Positions 32,972-41,380 of a stretch of 64,000 nucleotides of DNA are shown here, piece by piece. A program made the position numbers and the translations under genes. The notes beneath the pieces are model-generated. The model searched no databases. It saw nothing but the letters and a program-made list of their open reading frames with translations, and had not been told where the DNA came from. The stretch comes from Burkholderiales bacterium C2 (GTDB lineage: Bacteria; Pseudomonadota; Gammaproteobacteria; Burkholderiales; Burkholderiaceae_C): contig SCOI01000001.1 of the NCBI GenBank assembly GCA_005503085.1, forward strand, positions 62,001-126,000, given 5' to 3'. Each line of letters opens with the position of its first letter. The first letter of the stretch is position 1.

Positions 32972-33337
32972 ATGTCAACAGACTCTAGCCTGCAAACCCT
33001 GTTGAAGAACCCCGTCACCCTGGCCTGGGCGGCGCTGCTGCTGGCCGGCCTGCTGGAGATCGTCTGGGCCACCGCGATGAAGGCCTCCGAGGGCTTCACC
33101 CGCATGGGCATGGCGGCCCTGTGCTTCGCCGCCGCCTCGGCCAGCTTCGCGCTGCTGGGCCTGGCGATGAAGCAGCTGCCGCTGGGCACTGCCTACGCCG
33201 TCTGGACCGGCATCGGCGCCGTCGGTGCCGCCCTGCTGGGCATCCTGGTGTTCAAGGAACCGGCGACACTGGCCCGTATCGTGTGCATTGCGATGATTCT
33301 GGGCGGGATCGTGGGCTTGAAGGTGTTGAGTCGCTGA
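32972..33337 (+). CDS. Small multidrug-resistance exporter, Gdx/SugE (guanidinium) subtype
   Basis: A 121-residue, four-helix SMR protein. The signature WAALLLAGLLEIVWATAM, including the essential Glu of helix 1, and LPLGTAYAVWTGIGAVGAALLGILVF match the Gdx/SugE branch, which exports guanidinium, rather than EmrE. It carries about 15 extra residues before the first helix; a GTG at 32963 is an alternative start. It sits directly after a LytTR regulator, with no room for a guanidine riboswitch, which is the usual control of gdx genes. Confidence 0.88.
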   Translation: MSTDSSLQTLLKNPVTLAWAALLLAGLLEIVWATAMKASEGFTRMGMAALCFAAASASFALLGLAMKQLPLGTAYAVWTGIGAVGAALLGILVFKEPATLARIVCIAMILGGIVGLKVLSR

Positions 33338-33355
33338 GCGGGGAGCGGCACAGGC

Positions 33356-33919
33356 TCACACCCGTTGGCCGACGCCGGGGCCAGCTGGATTCAACGCCTC
33401 GCTCAGCGCGGCGTTGATCTGGCGGATCAAGCGCCAATGAACGATCCACAGCGGCACGGCCAGCGCGCCGGCAATCGAGCCGATCGAATGAGGCAGCAAA
33501 GACACGATCTGCGCCGCGCACCAGCCCAGGCCGGACACCATGCCGAAGCTCTTGAACCGATGAAGCGCGGCATTGCCGACCGCCTCCTGCCGTAGGGACC
33601 CGGCCACGTTGGCGACGATGAAGAAGTCTTCGACGAAGTTGTAGGGGATCAGAAACATCAGCCAAACACTTCGTGGCGAAGCCTTTCGCGCGCCGGGACT
33701 CACCAGGCTCAGGCAGCGATACAGATCGCGGCAGTACAGAAAGACCGCCGCCAAAAACGTGGCGACAAGCACAAGGCTCCCAAACACGCCGAGGGTTTCA
33801 ACCTCCTTGAAAACACCGCCGTCTGCGGCCGGATTCAGGAAGGGATAGGCCAAGGCATAGGCCACCAGGATCGTCAGCGCGATCTTGATGACGATGAGCG
33901 CGAGGTTCTTCATGCTCAT
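33356..33919 (-). CDS. Hypothetical membrane protein
   Basis: I do not recognise this 187-residue protein. It has about five hydrophobic segments (LALIVIKIALTILVAYALAY; GSLVLVATFLAAVFLYCRDL; SVWLMFLIPYNFVEDFFIVANV; GLGWCAAQIVSLL; GSIAGALAVPLWIVHWRLI), so it is an inner-membrane protein. ATG 33919 or 33913 are possible starts; neither has a strong ribosome site. The upstream open frame to 34108 overlaps the VOC gene and is improbable. Convergent with the exporter gene. GC appears lower than the flanks by eye, hinting at acquisition. Confidence 0.6.
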   Translation of the reverse strand: MSMKNLALIVIKIALTILVAYALAYPFLNPAADGGVFKEVETLGVFGSLVLVATFLAAVFLYCRDLYRCLSLVSPGARKASPRSVWLMFLIPYNFVEDFFIVANVAGSLRQEAVGNAALHRFKSFGMVSGLGWCAAQIVSLLPHSIGSIAGALAVPLWIVHWRLIRQINAALSEALNPAGPGVGQRV

Positions 33920-34004
33920 GCCGGGCGATTGATGCTGGCTCGCCCGGCCCGGCTTCGAAGATTCTGCGTCGTGGTTCGCATCACCACTGTTCCTGGGGCA
34001 AGAC

Positions 34005-34373
34005 TCATGCGACGTTCTGGCCAATACGCCACAGCACGCCCGAGGGATCGGTGAGACAGAAATCCCGCATCCGCCAGGGCTGGCTCTCGACATCCGAAAC
34101 CTTGACACCGTACTTGGTGCTCACGCCGCTTTGCTGGACCCTGTCCCACCATGCCTCAACATCCTCGACCAGGATGTGCATCATGAAATTCTCGGCCAGC
34201 CCTTCGGCACAGAAGTCTTGAAGCAGAAAGCTGACGTGATCCCAGTGGAAGTAGGCGACACCGCCGCCCTCCGACGCCATGGTGAAGCCCAGGTCTTGGT
34301 AGAACTGCTTGGAAAGATTGAAGTCCTTCGATGGCACAAAGGCCTTGATCTCGGTGACGCGGAGATTGGGCAT
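34005..34373 (-). CDS. VOC-family protein (glyoxalase/bleomycin-resistance type)
   Basis: A 122-residue single VOC domain: LRVTEIKAFVPSKDFNLSKQFYQDLGFTMASEGGGVAYFHWDHVSF in the first module and NFMMHILVEDVEAWWDRVQ in the second, ending with FCLTDPSGVLWRIGQNV. Metal-ligand positions look partly canonical (His in MMHILVED; terminal Leu-Trp instead of Glu), so it may be a binding protein rather than an enzyme. No functional partner is evident. Confidence 0.8.
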   Translation of the reverse strand: MPNLRVTEIKAFVPSKDFNLSKQFYQDLGFTMASEGGGVAYFHWDHVSFLLQDFCAEGLAENFMMHILVEDVEAWWDRVQQSGVSTKYGVKVSDVESQPWRMRDFCLTDPSGVLWRIGQNVA

Positions 34374-34618
34374 GGTGATCTCGTCCTTCGGCGCCTACAT
34401 GGTTTCCGCCAAGTTGCGGCGGGGATCTCGTCTCGCCAGCTGCTGCGCGGCGACGAGCCTGCGGCCGCGATTCTCACTTGGAATCCCGGGGTGACGGCCC
34501 CCTCTGAAGAGGGACGGCGTGGCAGGCCCCGGCGGATGACAGCTGGCCGAGGATGCCTCCCCACCCAGATGTCCGTTTCCGGCCAGCCAGCGCCGAACAT
34601 CTGCCTATCATCGCGGCC

Positions 34619-36148
34619 ATGGACATCCCCACCCGTGCTGCCGCCGACCTGGACCCGGCTCATTGCTACCCCGCCCTGCTGGCCCGCGATGCGCGCTTTG
34701 ATGGGCACTGGTTTGTCGGCGTCACCTCGACCGGCATCTACTGCCGCCCGGTCTGCCGGGTGCGCGCGCCCAAGCGCGAAAACTGCCGCTTCTATGCCTC
34801 GGCGGCCCAGGCCGAGGCCGCGAGCTTTCGGCCTTGCATGAAATGCCGGCCCGAGCTGGCGCCGGCCGCCGGTGGGCTGGCCTGGAGCGTGATGGACGCC
34901 TCGCGCACGCTGGCCCGGGCGGCGGCCCGCTGGCTGGACGACTGCAGCGACGAGCAGGCCTCGATGGAGGACCTGGCCGCCCATCTGGGCATCACCAGCC
35001 GCCATCTGCGCCGCATCTTTGCGGCCGAGCACGGGGTCACGCCGCTGCAGTATCTGCAGACCCGCCGCCTGCTGCTGGCCAAGCAGCTGCTCAGCGACAC
35101 CACGCTGGCGATCACCGAGGTGGCCCATGCGGCCGGTTTTGCCAGCCTGCGGCGCTTCAACGCCGCCTTCATCGAGCACTACCGGCTGCAGCCCGGCGCG
35201 CTGCGCAAGCAGAGCAGCGCCGCCGACACCGGCGCTGCTACAGGCACCCTGCTGCGCCTGGGTTACCGCCCGCCCTATGCGGTGGACGCGTTGCTGGGCT
35301 TTCTGGCGCCGCGCGCGGTCGGCGGCGTCGAGCATGTGGACCCGCTCAAGCGCCGCATCGAGCGCACATTGAGCCTGATGCACCGGGGCCGGCTGCACAG
35401 CGGCTGGCTCAGCGTGAGCTTCGACACGCAGCGCCACCAGGCCCTGGTCAGCCTGTCGCCGGGCCTGTGGCCGGCCATCGCGAGCCTGCTGCCGTGGCTG
35501 CGGCGCTGGCTGGACCTGGACGCCGAGCCCAGCCGCATCGACGCGGCGCTGAAACCGGCCCTGGGCGAGCCGGCGGCCGAGGAGCTGGGCCTGCGCCTGC
35601 CCGGCTGCCTGGACCGCTACGAGCTGGCGGTGCGCGCGGTGCTGGGCCAGCAGGTCACGGTGGCGGCCGCCCGCACCCTGGCGGCCCGCCTGGTGGCCCG
35701 CTTCGGCACGCCGCTGGCCGGCACGCCCGATGAGCGCATTGCCCGCCTGTTCCCCGGCCCGGAACGCATGGCCAGGGCCGAGGTGGGCGAGATCGCCGAG
35801 CTGGGCATCATCCGCCGCCGCGCCGAGACCCTGATCGCGCTGGCCCAGGCCTGGCCGGGGCTGGCCTATGCGCGCCAGCAGGGCACGGTGGACGAGGCGC
35901 TGGCCGAGCTCTGCGCCCTGCCCGGCATCGGCCCCTGGACCGCCCACTACATGCTGATGCGCGGCTGGAGCTGGCCCGATGCCTTCCCGCCGGGCGATGT
36001 GGTGCTGAAAAAAGCCCTGAGCCCCAATCCCGAACGGCCGCTGAGCCCGACCGCCTATGCACAGGCCGCGCTGGCCTTCCAGCCCTATCGAAGCTATGCG
36101 GTGCTGCGCCTGTGGCGCGCCGCCGCGATCAAGGACAAGAAATCATGA
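34619..36148 (+). CDS. Ada N-terminal / AraC / AlkA fusion: DNA-3-methyladenine glycosylase II
   Basis: A 509-residue alkylation-response protein. Residues 1-80 are the Ada methyl-phosphotriester domain with zinc Cys42, Cys46, Cys73 and Cys76 (GIYCRPVC; FRPCMKC); Cys42 would accept the methyl group. Residues 95-190 are an AraC helix-turn-helix pair (MEDLAAHLGITSRHLRRIF; TEVAHAAGFASLRRFNAAF). The rest is AlkA: N-domain (LRLGYRPPYAVDALLGFL) and HhH-GPD glycosylase (LPGIGPWTAHYMLMRGW; catalytic Asp in FPPGDVV). A sensor-activator joined to a glycosylase. The 245 bp upstream hold nothing I recognise, and no Ada box was found. Start ATG 34619 is uncertain. Confidence 0.9.
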   Translation: MDIPTRAAADLDPAHCYPALLARDARFDGHWFVGVTSTGIYCRPVCRVRAPKRENCRFYASAAQAEAASFRPCMKCRPELAPAAGGLAWSVMDASRTLARAAARWLDDCSDEQASMEDLAAHLGITSRHLRRIFAAEHGVTPLQYLQTRRLLLAKQLLSDTTLAITEVAHAAGFASLRRFNAAFIEHYRLQPGALRKQSSAADTGAATGTLLRLGYRPPYAVDALLGFLAPRAVGGVEHVDPLKRRIERTLSLMHRGRLHSGWLSVSFDTQRHQALVSLSPGLWPAIASLLPWLRRWLDLDAEPSRIDAALKPALGEPAAEELGLRLPGCLDRYELAVRAVLGQQVTVAAARTLAARLVARFGTPLAGTPDERIARLFPGPERMARAEVGEIAELGIIRRRAETLIALAQAWPGLAYARQQGTVDEALAELCALPGIGPWTAHYMLMRGWSWPDAFPPGDVVLKKALSPNPERPLSPTAYAQAALAFQPYRSYAVLRLWRAAAIKDKKS

Positions 36149-36657
36149 GCACCCGATCCACGCACCATGTCCTGCAATGCCGGATCGACACGCCTTTGGG
36201 CGCGATGACGGCCACGCGCAGCGCGTGCGGCCTGTCGGGCCTGTGGTTCGATGCGCAGAAGCACCATCCCGGCGCGCTGGACCTGCCGAGCGCACCGGAT
36301 GATGCGCTGTTCGCACAGCTGAGGACCGCCCTGCGGGCCTATTTCGAGGGCCAGGGTCTGCCGCAAGACCTGGCGCTGGACCCGCAAGGCACGCCCTTCC
36401 AGCAGCAGGTCTGGCAGGCGCTGCTGGCGATACCGGCCGGCGCCAGCCGCAGCTACGGCGAGCTGGCCCGCCAGCTGGGCCGGCCGCTGGCGGTGCGGGC
36501 GCTGGGCGCGGCGGTGGGGCGCAATCCGCTCTCCATCCTGATACCCTGCCACCGCGCGCTCGGGGCCAGCGGGGCCCTGACCGGTTATGCCGGCGGCCTG
36601 GCGCGCAAGACCGCCTTGCTGCGCCTGGAAGGTGCGGCCTTCAAAGAAGCCGCCTGA
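36145..36657 (+). CDS. ogt: Methylated-DNA--protein-cysteine methyltransferase
   Basis: A 170-residue suicide repair protein removing methyl groups from O6-methylguanine. The active-site motif is SILIPCHRALGASGALTGYAGG, with Cys in PCHR; the DNA-binding helix region is FQQQVWQALLAIPAGASRSYGELARQLG and RALGAAVGRNP. ATG 36145 overlaps the AlkA-fusion stop (ATGA), so the two repair genes are one operon. Together they recreate the parts of Ada plus AlkA in a different split. Confidence 0.95.
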   Translation: MSTRSTHHVLQCRIDTPLGAMTATRSACGLSGLWFDAQKHHPGALDLPSAPDDALFAQLRTALRAYFEGQGLPQDLALDPQGTPFQQQVWQALLAIPAGASRSYGELARQLGRPLAVRALGAAVGRNPLSILIPCHRALGASGALTGYAGGLARKTALLRLEGAAFKEAA

Positions 36658-36664
36658 GTCCTCG

Positions 36665-37540
36665 ATGAAACCTTTTGATATCGCCGAACTGCTGCTGCTG
36701 GCCGCCATCTGGGGCGCGTCCTTTCTGTTCATGCGTCTGGGCGCGCATGAGTTCGGCCCGATCGCGATGGCGGCGGTGCGCGTCGGCGGGGCCAGCCTGA
36801 TGCTGCTGCCGCTGCTGGCGGCCCGGCAGGGACTGAGCGAGCTCGGGCGCGAATGGCGGCCGCTGCTGGCCGTGGGCCTGCTCAACAGCGCCCTGCCTTT
36901 TGCGCTGTTCAGCTTTGCCGCGCTGTCAATCACGGCCGGCCTGTCCAGCATCCTGAACGCGACCACGCCGCTGTGGGGTGCCATCGTCGCCTGGATCTGG
37001 CTCGCCCAGCGCCTGAGCCTGCTGCGCTGCATCGGCCTGGCGCTGGGTTTTGCGGGTGTCTTGTTCCTGGCCTGGGACCAGGCCTCGTTCAAGCCCGGCG
37101 GCAGCGGCTGGGCCATCCTGGCCTGCCTGGGCGCGGCGCTGAGCTACGGTGTGGCGGCCAATTACACCAAGCGATTCCTCGCGCATGTGAGCCCGCTGAG
37201 CGTGGCCACCGGCAGCCAGGTGTTTGCGGCGCTGCTGCTGGCGCTGCCGGCCTTCTGGCTGTGGCCGGCCCAGCCGCCGAGCCTGAAGGCCTGGGTCGGC
37301 GTGCTGCTGCTGGCGCTGCTGTGCTCGGGCATCGCCTATATCCTGTTTTTCCGCCTGATGTCGCGCATCGGCGCGACCAACACGATCGCCGTAACCTTTC
37401 TGATCCCGGTGTTCGCGGTGCTGTGGGGCTGGTTGTTCCTGGCCGAGGCCTTCACGGCCCGCATGGCGCTGGGCTGCGCCGTCGTGCTGCTGGGCACGGC
37501 CTTGGCCGTCGGCCTGCTCGGCAAGCCGAACAAGGCCTGA
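36665..37540 (+). CDS. EamA/DMT-family transporter
   Basis: A 291-residue membrane protein of two five-helix EamA repeats (LLLLAAIWGASFLFMRLGAHEFGPIAMAAVRV; ILNATTPLWGAIVAWIWL; then GWAILACLGAALSYGVAANYTKRF; TNTIAVTFLIPVFAVLWGWLFLAEAF). This family exports metabolites such as amino acids; the substrate is unknown. ATG 36665 is seven bases after the ogt stop, so it may be read through from the repair operon. Confidence 0.9.
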   Translation: MKPFDIAELLLLAAIWGASFLFMRLGAHEFGPIAMAAVRVGGASLMLLPLLAARQGLSELGREWRPLLAVGLLNSALPFALFSFAALSITAGLSSILNATTPLWGAIVAWIWLAQRLSLLRCIGLALGFAGVLFLAWDQASFKPGGSGWAILACLGAALSYGVAANYTKRFLAHVSPLSVATGSQVFAALLLALPAFWLWPAQPPSLKAWVGVLLLALLCSGIAYILFFRLMSRIGATNTIAVTFLIPVFAVLWGWLFLAEAFTARMALGCAVVLLGTALAVGLLGKPNKA

Positions 37541-37545
37541 ATCGT

Positions 37546-37773
37546 TCAGAGCAGGTCTTCGGGCTCGGGTTCGGGCAGCGCGTCGATCAGGCGGTCGAAG
37601 TCGGCCGCGTCGCCCGGCGCCTTGGCAAGCAGCGGCTTGTCCAGCGGGCGGTAGATGCGGCTGTGCAGGCGGTTCAGGCGCTCCGAGCTTTCGACGGCGC
37701 GCGCCACCTGCTGCGGGTCCAGCATCATCGCGAAGGGGTTGGCGGCGGCGGTGATGTGAGAGGCAAGGCGCAT
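37546..37773 (-). CDS. Small conserved hypothetical protein
   Basis: A 75-residue protein, MRLASHITAAANPFAMMLDP at the N-terminus and an acidic end (DALPEPEPEDLL). ATG 37773 has CGGAG eight bases upstream. I recall similar short proteins in other Burkholderiales but know no function. It lacks membrane segments and Cys; one or two amphipathic helices are likely. Convergent with the EamA gene at a 5-bp distance. Confidence 0.65.
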   Translation of the reverse strand: MRLASHITAAANPFAMMLDPQQVARAVESSERLNRLHSRIYRPLDKPLLAKAPGDAADFDRLIDALPEPEPEDLL

Positions 37774-37881
37774 GGGTAACTCCGGTTGGCAGGGGCTATG
37801 GATCAGCCTTGGAGTCACTGTAGGGCTGTGCCGCTGCGCGCGGCAGTGGGCCGGGCGCCAAAGCGCGTGTCAGGCAAAGTC

Positions 37882-38520
37882 CTAGGGCTTGTCAGCCTGG
37901 GCGCGCAGCAGCTTGGCAAAGCGGTCGCGCCCGGCGCGCTCGGCGAAGTCGGCCGCGCGCAGGCCCTGCTCGTTCTGCAGCTGGGCCTTGGCGCCGGCCT
38001 TCAGCAGCAGCTCGGCCGTGCTGAGCCCGCCGTAGCCGGCCGCCATCATCAGCGGTGTGCTGCCATTGGGCGAGCGCGCATCGATCTCCGCGCCCTGGCT
38101 CAGCAGCCAGGCCGCCACCCCTTCGTCGGGGCCGCTACAGGCATAGTGCAAGGGGCTCCAGCCCTCGCGATTGATCTGCGCGCCGCGCTGCACCAGCAGC
38201 CGGGCGGTGTCGAGACGGCCGCGCAGCGCCGCCAGCATCAGCGGCGTCTCGCCGGCGGCATTGACCGCGTTGACATCCAGCGCCGGATGGCTCAGCAGGC
38301 TTTTGACGGCCTTGTCGCCATCGTCCTTCAAGGCGATGTGCAAGGGCGTCTGGCCTTGCTCGTCGCGCACATTGGGATCGCCCCCGCGCAGCAGCAGCAC
38401 GCCGATGCGGTAGCCGTCATCGCGCATCGCCGCGTTCAGCAGGTCTTCGGCCGGCCCGGCCATGGCCAGTTCAGCGCCGGCCAAAAGCACCAGCGCGACC
38501 AGGCGCAGGACGCTTTTCAT
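37882..38520 (-). CDS. Exported ankyrin-repeat protein
   Basis: A 212-residue protein with signal peptide MKSVLRLVALVLLAGAELAMA and five to six ankyrin repeats (NVRDEQGQTPLHIALKDDG; NAVNAAGETPLMLAALRGR; REGWSPLHYACSGPDEG; DARSPNGSTPLMMAAGYGG; LQNEQGLRAADFAERAGRD). Ankyrin repeats bind proteins; in the periplasm the partner is unknown. ATG overlaps the tatD stop (ATGA), and it is common to find such an ankyrin gene after tatD in Burkholderiales. Confidence 0.9.
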   Translation of the reverse strand: MKSVLRLVALVLLAGAELAMAGPAEDLLNAAMRDDGYRIGVLLLRGGDPNVRDEQGQTPLHIALKDDGDKAVKSLLSHPALDVNAVNAAGETPLMLAALRGRLDTARLLVQRGAQINREGWSPLHYACSGPDEGVAAWLLSQGAEIDARSPNGSTPLMMAAGYGGLSTAELLLKAGAKAQLQNEQGLRAADFAERAGRDRFAKLLRAQADKP

Positions 38521-39308
38521 GGCAGACCGAACAAACGCCGGCAATTGGCCGAGGTCTGGGCCGCGACCTCGTCGACGCTGAGTCCACGCAGCTCGGCCAG
38601 CTGCTGGGCCACATAAGGCACATAGGCCGGGCTGTTGGTCTTGCCACGATAGGGCGCCGGTGCCAGATAGGGGCTGTCGGTCTCGATCAGTATTCGGTCC
38701 AGCGGCAGCGCGGCGGCCACATCGCGCAGGTCCTGCGCGTTCTTGAAGGTCAGGATGCCGGAGAATGAGATGCAGAACCCCAGCTCCACGGCCGCCCAGG
38801 CCACCTCGGCGGTCTCGGTGAAGCAGTGGAACACGCCGGGCCGCTCGCCCAGCGAACCGCCCGCGGCGATCTCCTCGCGCAGCAGGCGCAAGGTGTCGGC
38901 CGAGCTGCTGCGGGTGTGGATGACCAGCGGCTTGGCCGTGGCCCGCGCGGCGCGGATATGGCTGCGAAAACGCTCGCGCTGCCATTCCATCTCGTCGATG
39001 CTGCGACCGTTCAGGCGGTAGTAGTCCAGCCCGGTCTCGCCGATCGCGACCACCTTGGGATGCTGGGCCGCGGCCACCAGTTCGTCGACCGTGGGCTCAT
39101 GCACCTCCTCGTTATCGGGATGCACGCCCACCGTGGCCCAGAGCTGGCTGTGGGTGGCCGCGATCTCGCTGACGGCGGGGAACTCCTCCATCGTCGTGCA
39201 GATGCAGATGGCCTGCTCGACCCGGGCGCTGGCCATCTCGGCCAGGATCTGCGGCAGATTGGCGCGCAGCTCGGGGAAACTCAGATGGCAGTGCGAGTCG
39301 ATGAACAT
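38517..39308 (-). CDS. tatD: TatD-family metal-dependent hydrolase
   Basis: A 263-residue TIM-barrel enzyme, a metal-dependent DNase/exonuclease-like family. Motifs: MFIDSHCHLSFPEL (His-x-His), AIGETGLDYYRLNG (Glu), VIHTRSSSADTLRLL, PGVFHCFTETAEVA and LIETDSPYLAPAPYRG (Asp). Lies directly after the PilZ gene; the order tmk-holB-pilZ-tatD is conserved in beta- and gammaproteobacteria. Confidence 0.95.
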   Translation of the reverse strand: MFIDSHCHLSFPELRANLPQILAEMASARVEQAICICTTMEEFPAVSEIAATHSQLWATVGVHPDNEEVHEPTVDELVAAAQHPKVVAIGETGLDYYRLNGRSIDEMEWQRERFRSHIRAARATAKPLVIHTRSSSADTLRLLREEIAAGGSLGERPGVFHCFTETAEVAWAAVELGFCISFSGILTFKNAQDLRDVAAALPLDRILIETDSPYLAPAPYRGKTNSPAYVPYVAQQLAELRGLSVDEVAAQTSANCRRLFGLP

Positions 39309-39698
39309 CTAGATGGTCTGGGTCGGCTTGGCCGAGGAGATCGAAGTACCCAGCTGCTCCTCGATCCGGATCTTGATCAGCCGGTGCTTCTCGTCGCCGG
39401 GAAAGCGCACGCCCACCCCCTGGGTGCGGCCGCCCGAGGCATTGGGCGGCGTGATCCAGGCCACCTTGCCGGCCACCGGATAGCGCTGCGCATCATCGGG
39501 CAGGGACAGCAGCAGATAGATGTCCTCGCCAAGCTTGTAGTCGCGCGTGGTCGGCACGAACAGGCCACCATCGGTGAACAGCGGGATGTAGGCGGCGTAG
39601 AGCGCGCCCTTCTCCTTGAACACCAGCTGGATCACGCTGGGCCTGGCGCCGGCGGCGGCTGGGGTCACGGGAGGTTTGGCGGGCGCGGCGTCACTCAT
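39309..39698 (-). CDS. pilZ: PilZ-domain protein of the type IV pilus group
   Basis: A 129-residue PilZ protein (VIQLVFKEKGALYAAYIPLFTDGGLFVPTTRDYKLGEDIYLLLSLPDD; GKVAWITPP; QGVGVRF). The canonical RxxxR c-di-GMP motif is absent, as in the pilus-type PilZ that acts in type IV pilus assembly. Its position between holB and tatD supports this. ATG 39698 is the family-like start; an in-frame start 14 codons upstream is possible. Confidence 0.88.
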   Translation of the reverse strand: MSDAAPAKPPVTPAAAGARPSVIQLVFKEKGALYAAYIPLFTDGGLFVPTTRDYKLGEDIYLLLSLPDDAQRYPVAGKVAWITPPNASGGRTQGVGVRFPGDEKHRLIKIRIEEQLGTSISSAKPTQTI

Positions 39699-39736
39699 GG
39701 GCAGCAGTGTAGCGAATGGCTTGCTCGTGGCTTGGT

Positions 39737-40753
39737 TCAAGCCCGCGCCGCACGGCGCCGGCCCTGCAAGGCCGACTGGCCCTGCAGCACCAGCGACTCC
39801 ATCAGGAGCCCGGCATTGAGCGGATGGTCTTCATGGCGTGCGGCCTGCTGCAGCGCCAGGGCCCATTGCTGCAGCGGCGCGGACGGCCCCGGCGCCGGCA
39901 AGGCCTCGGGCGCGAAATAACGGGGTGGCGCGCCATGGCTCGTGCGCAGCAGGTCATGGCACAGGCGCTGCATCGCGTCGATCGCGCGCGGCACCGGCCA
40001 GTCCGAGATCGCCGCGACCTCGCCGCGCGCCAGCCGGGCCGGCAGCTGGGCCCAGGCGGCCGCCTTCAGCCCCTCCTCGCTCCAGCGCAAGGCCTCCTGC
40101 GGCCGCCCACCGGCCGCCGCCAGCAAGACCTCGGCGCCGTCGACGCCCTGGGCCTGCAGCCAGGCCAGCGCCGGCCCCGGGGCCGGCAGGCCCAGCGGCA
40201 CCGGCTGGCAGCGGCTGCGGATGGTCGGCAGCAGGCTTTCAGGCGCCGCGCTGGCCAGCGCGAAGCGCAGCACGCCGGCCGGCTCTTCCAGGGTCTTCAG
40301 CAACGCATTGGCGGCCACCGTGTTCAAGGCCTCGGCCGGATAGACCACCACCACCTTGGCACGCCCACGCGCCGAGGTGGCCTGGGCAAAGCTCAGCATC
40401 TGGCGCACCGCCTCGACCTTGATCTCGCGGCTGGGCTTGGTCTTGCTTTCCTTGCTGCTTTCGCCCTCGTCGGCGGCCCAGCCCAGCGGCTCGCGCAAGG
40501 CCTCGGGGATCAGCAGCTGGAAATCCGGGTGGGTGCGCGACTGGAACAGCTTGCAACTGCCGCACTGGCCGCAGGCCCAGCCCGAGCCGGGGACCGGCGT
40601 CTCGCACAGCCAGGCCTGGGCCAGCAGCAGGGCCAGATCGAACTGGCCGACACCGGCCGGCCCGTGTATCAGCAGCGCGTGCGCGCGCGCGCGTGCGAGG
40701 GCCTCGGTCAGCGGCTCGGCCAGCCAGGGCAGGGCCAGGGTGTCCGTCACCAT
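39737..40753 (-). CDS. holB: DNA polymerase III delta prime subunit
   Basis: A 338-residue clamp-loader subunit. The AAA+ N-terminus has [18 protein letters not shown], where the P-loop Lys is missing, as is usual for the non-hydrolysing delta prime. Zinc-binding Cys residues [18 protein letters not shown], the sensor-like [26 protein letters not shown] and SRCQPVPL follow. Starts ATG 40753, overlapping tmk by seven bases. The open frame continues upstream inside tmk as a shadow. Confidence 0.94.
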   Translation of the reverse strand: MVTDTLALPWLAEPLTEALARARAHALLIHGPAGVGQFDLALLLAQAWLCETPVPGSGWACGQCGSCKLFQSRTHPDFQLLIPEALREPLGWAADEGESSKESKTKPSREIKVEAVRQMLSFAQATSARGRAKVVVVYPAEALNTVAANALLKTLEEPAGVLRFALASAAPESLLPTIRSRCQPVPLGLPAPGPALAWLQAQGVDGAEVLLAAAGGRPQEALRWSEEGLKAAAWAQLPARLARGEVAAISDWPVPRAIDAMQRLCHDLLRTSHGAPPRYFAPEALPAPGPSAPLQQWALALQQAARHEDHPLNAGLLMESLVLQGQSALQGRRRAARA

Positions 40754-41376
40754 CCGCGCGACTCCAGCACGGTCGTGATCTGGGCCGCGACGCTGGCAAT
40801 CGAGCCGCTCGCATCGATGCGGGCAAAGCGCTCGGGCGCGGCCGCAGCGCGCGCCGCATAGCCGGCGCGCACCCGCTCGAAGAAGTCCAGGTCCTGCTGC
40901 TCGAAGCGGTCTGCCTCGCGTGCGGCGGCGCGGCGCTGCGCGGCAATCGCGGCCGGCAGGTCGAACCACAGGGTCAGGTCGGGCTGGCGGCCCTGCAGCA
41001 CCCACTGCTCCAGGCTGCCCAGCACCGCCAGATCCATGCCGCGTCCATAGCCCTGATAGGCAAAGCTCGCGTCGGCAAAGCGGTCGCAGACGACGGTCTT
41101 GCCGGCGGCCAGCGCCGGCTCGATGACCTTGACCAGATGGTCGCGGCGGCCGGCAAACACCAGCAGCGCCTCGGTCAGCTCATCCATGCCGCTGTGCAGG
41201 AACAGGCCGCGCAGGGTCTCGGCCAGCGGCGTGCCGCCGGGCTCGCGGGTGTTGACCAGCTCGGCGCCGCGCTCGCGCAGGCGCTGGCTCAGGGCCTCGA
41301 TATGGGTGGACTTGCCGGCACCGTCGATGCCTTCGAAGCTGATGAAACGGGCGCTGCGGCCCAGGGCACTGTTCAC
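40747..41376 (-). CDS. tmk: Thymidylate kinase
   Basis: A 209-residue kinase phosphorylating dTMP. P-loop [30 protein letters not shown] (DR-x-type motif region); lid and substrate parts [19 protein letters not shown] and [15 protein letters not shown]. No ATG fits; GTG 41376 follows the mltG stop by four bases, and GTG 41391 (overlapping it) is the alternative. The longer open frame up to 41535 lies within mltG and is rejected. Confidence 0.93.
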   Translation of the reverse strand: MNSALGRSARFISFEGIDGAGKSTHIEALSQRLRERGAELVNTREPGGTPLAETLRGLFLHSGMDELTEALLVFAGRRDHLVKVIEPALAAGKTVVCDRFADASFAYQGYGRGMDLAVLGSLEQWVLQGRQPDLTLWFDLPAAIAAQRRAAAREADRFEQQDLDFFERVRAGYAARAAAAPERFARIDASGSIASVAAQITTVLESRGW

Positions 41377-41380
41377 GAAA

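Noticed and set aside
32941-32975. Guanidine riboswitch before the Gdx-type gene
   Set aside because: Only about five bases separate the regulator stop from the exporter start, so there is no space for the structured leader.
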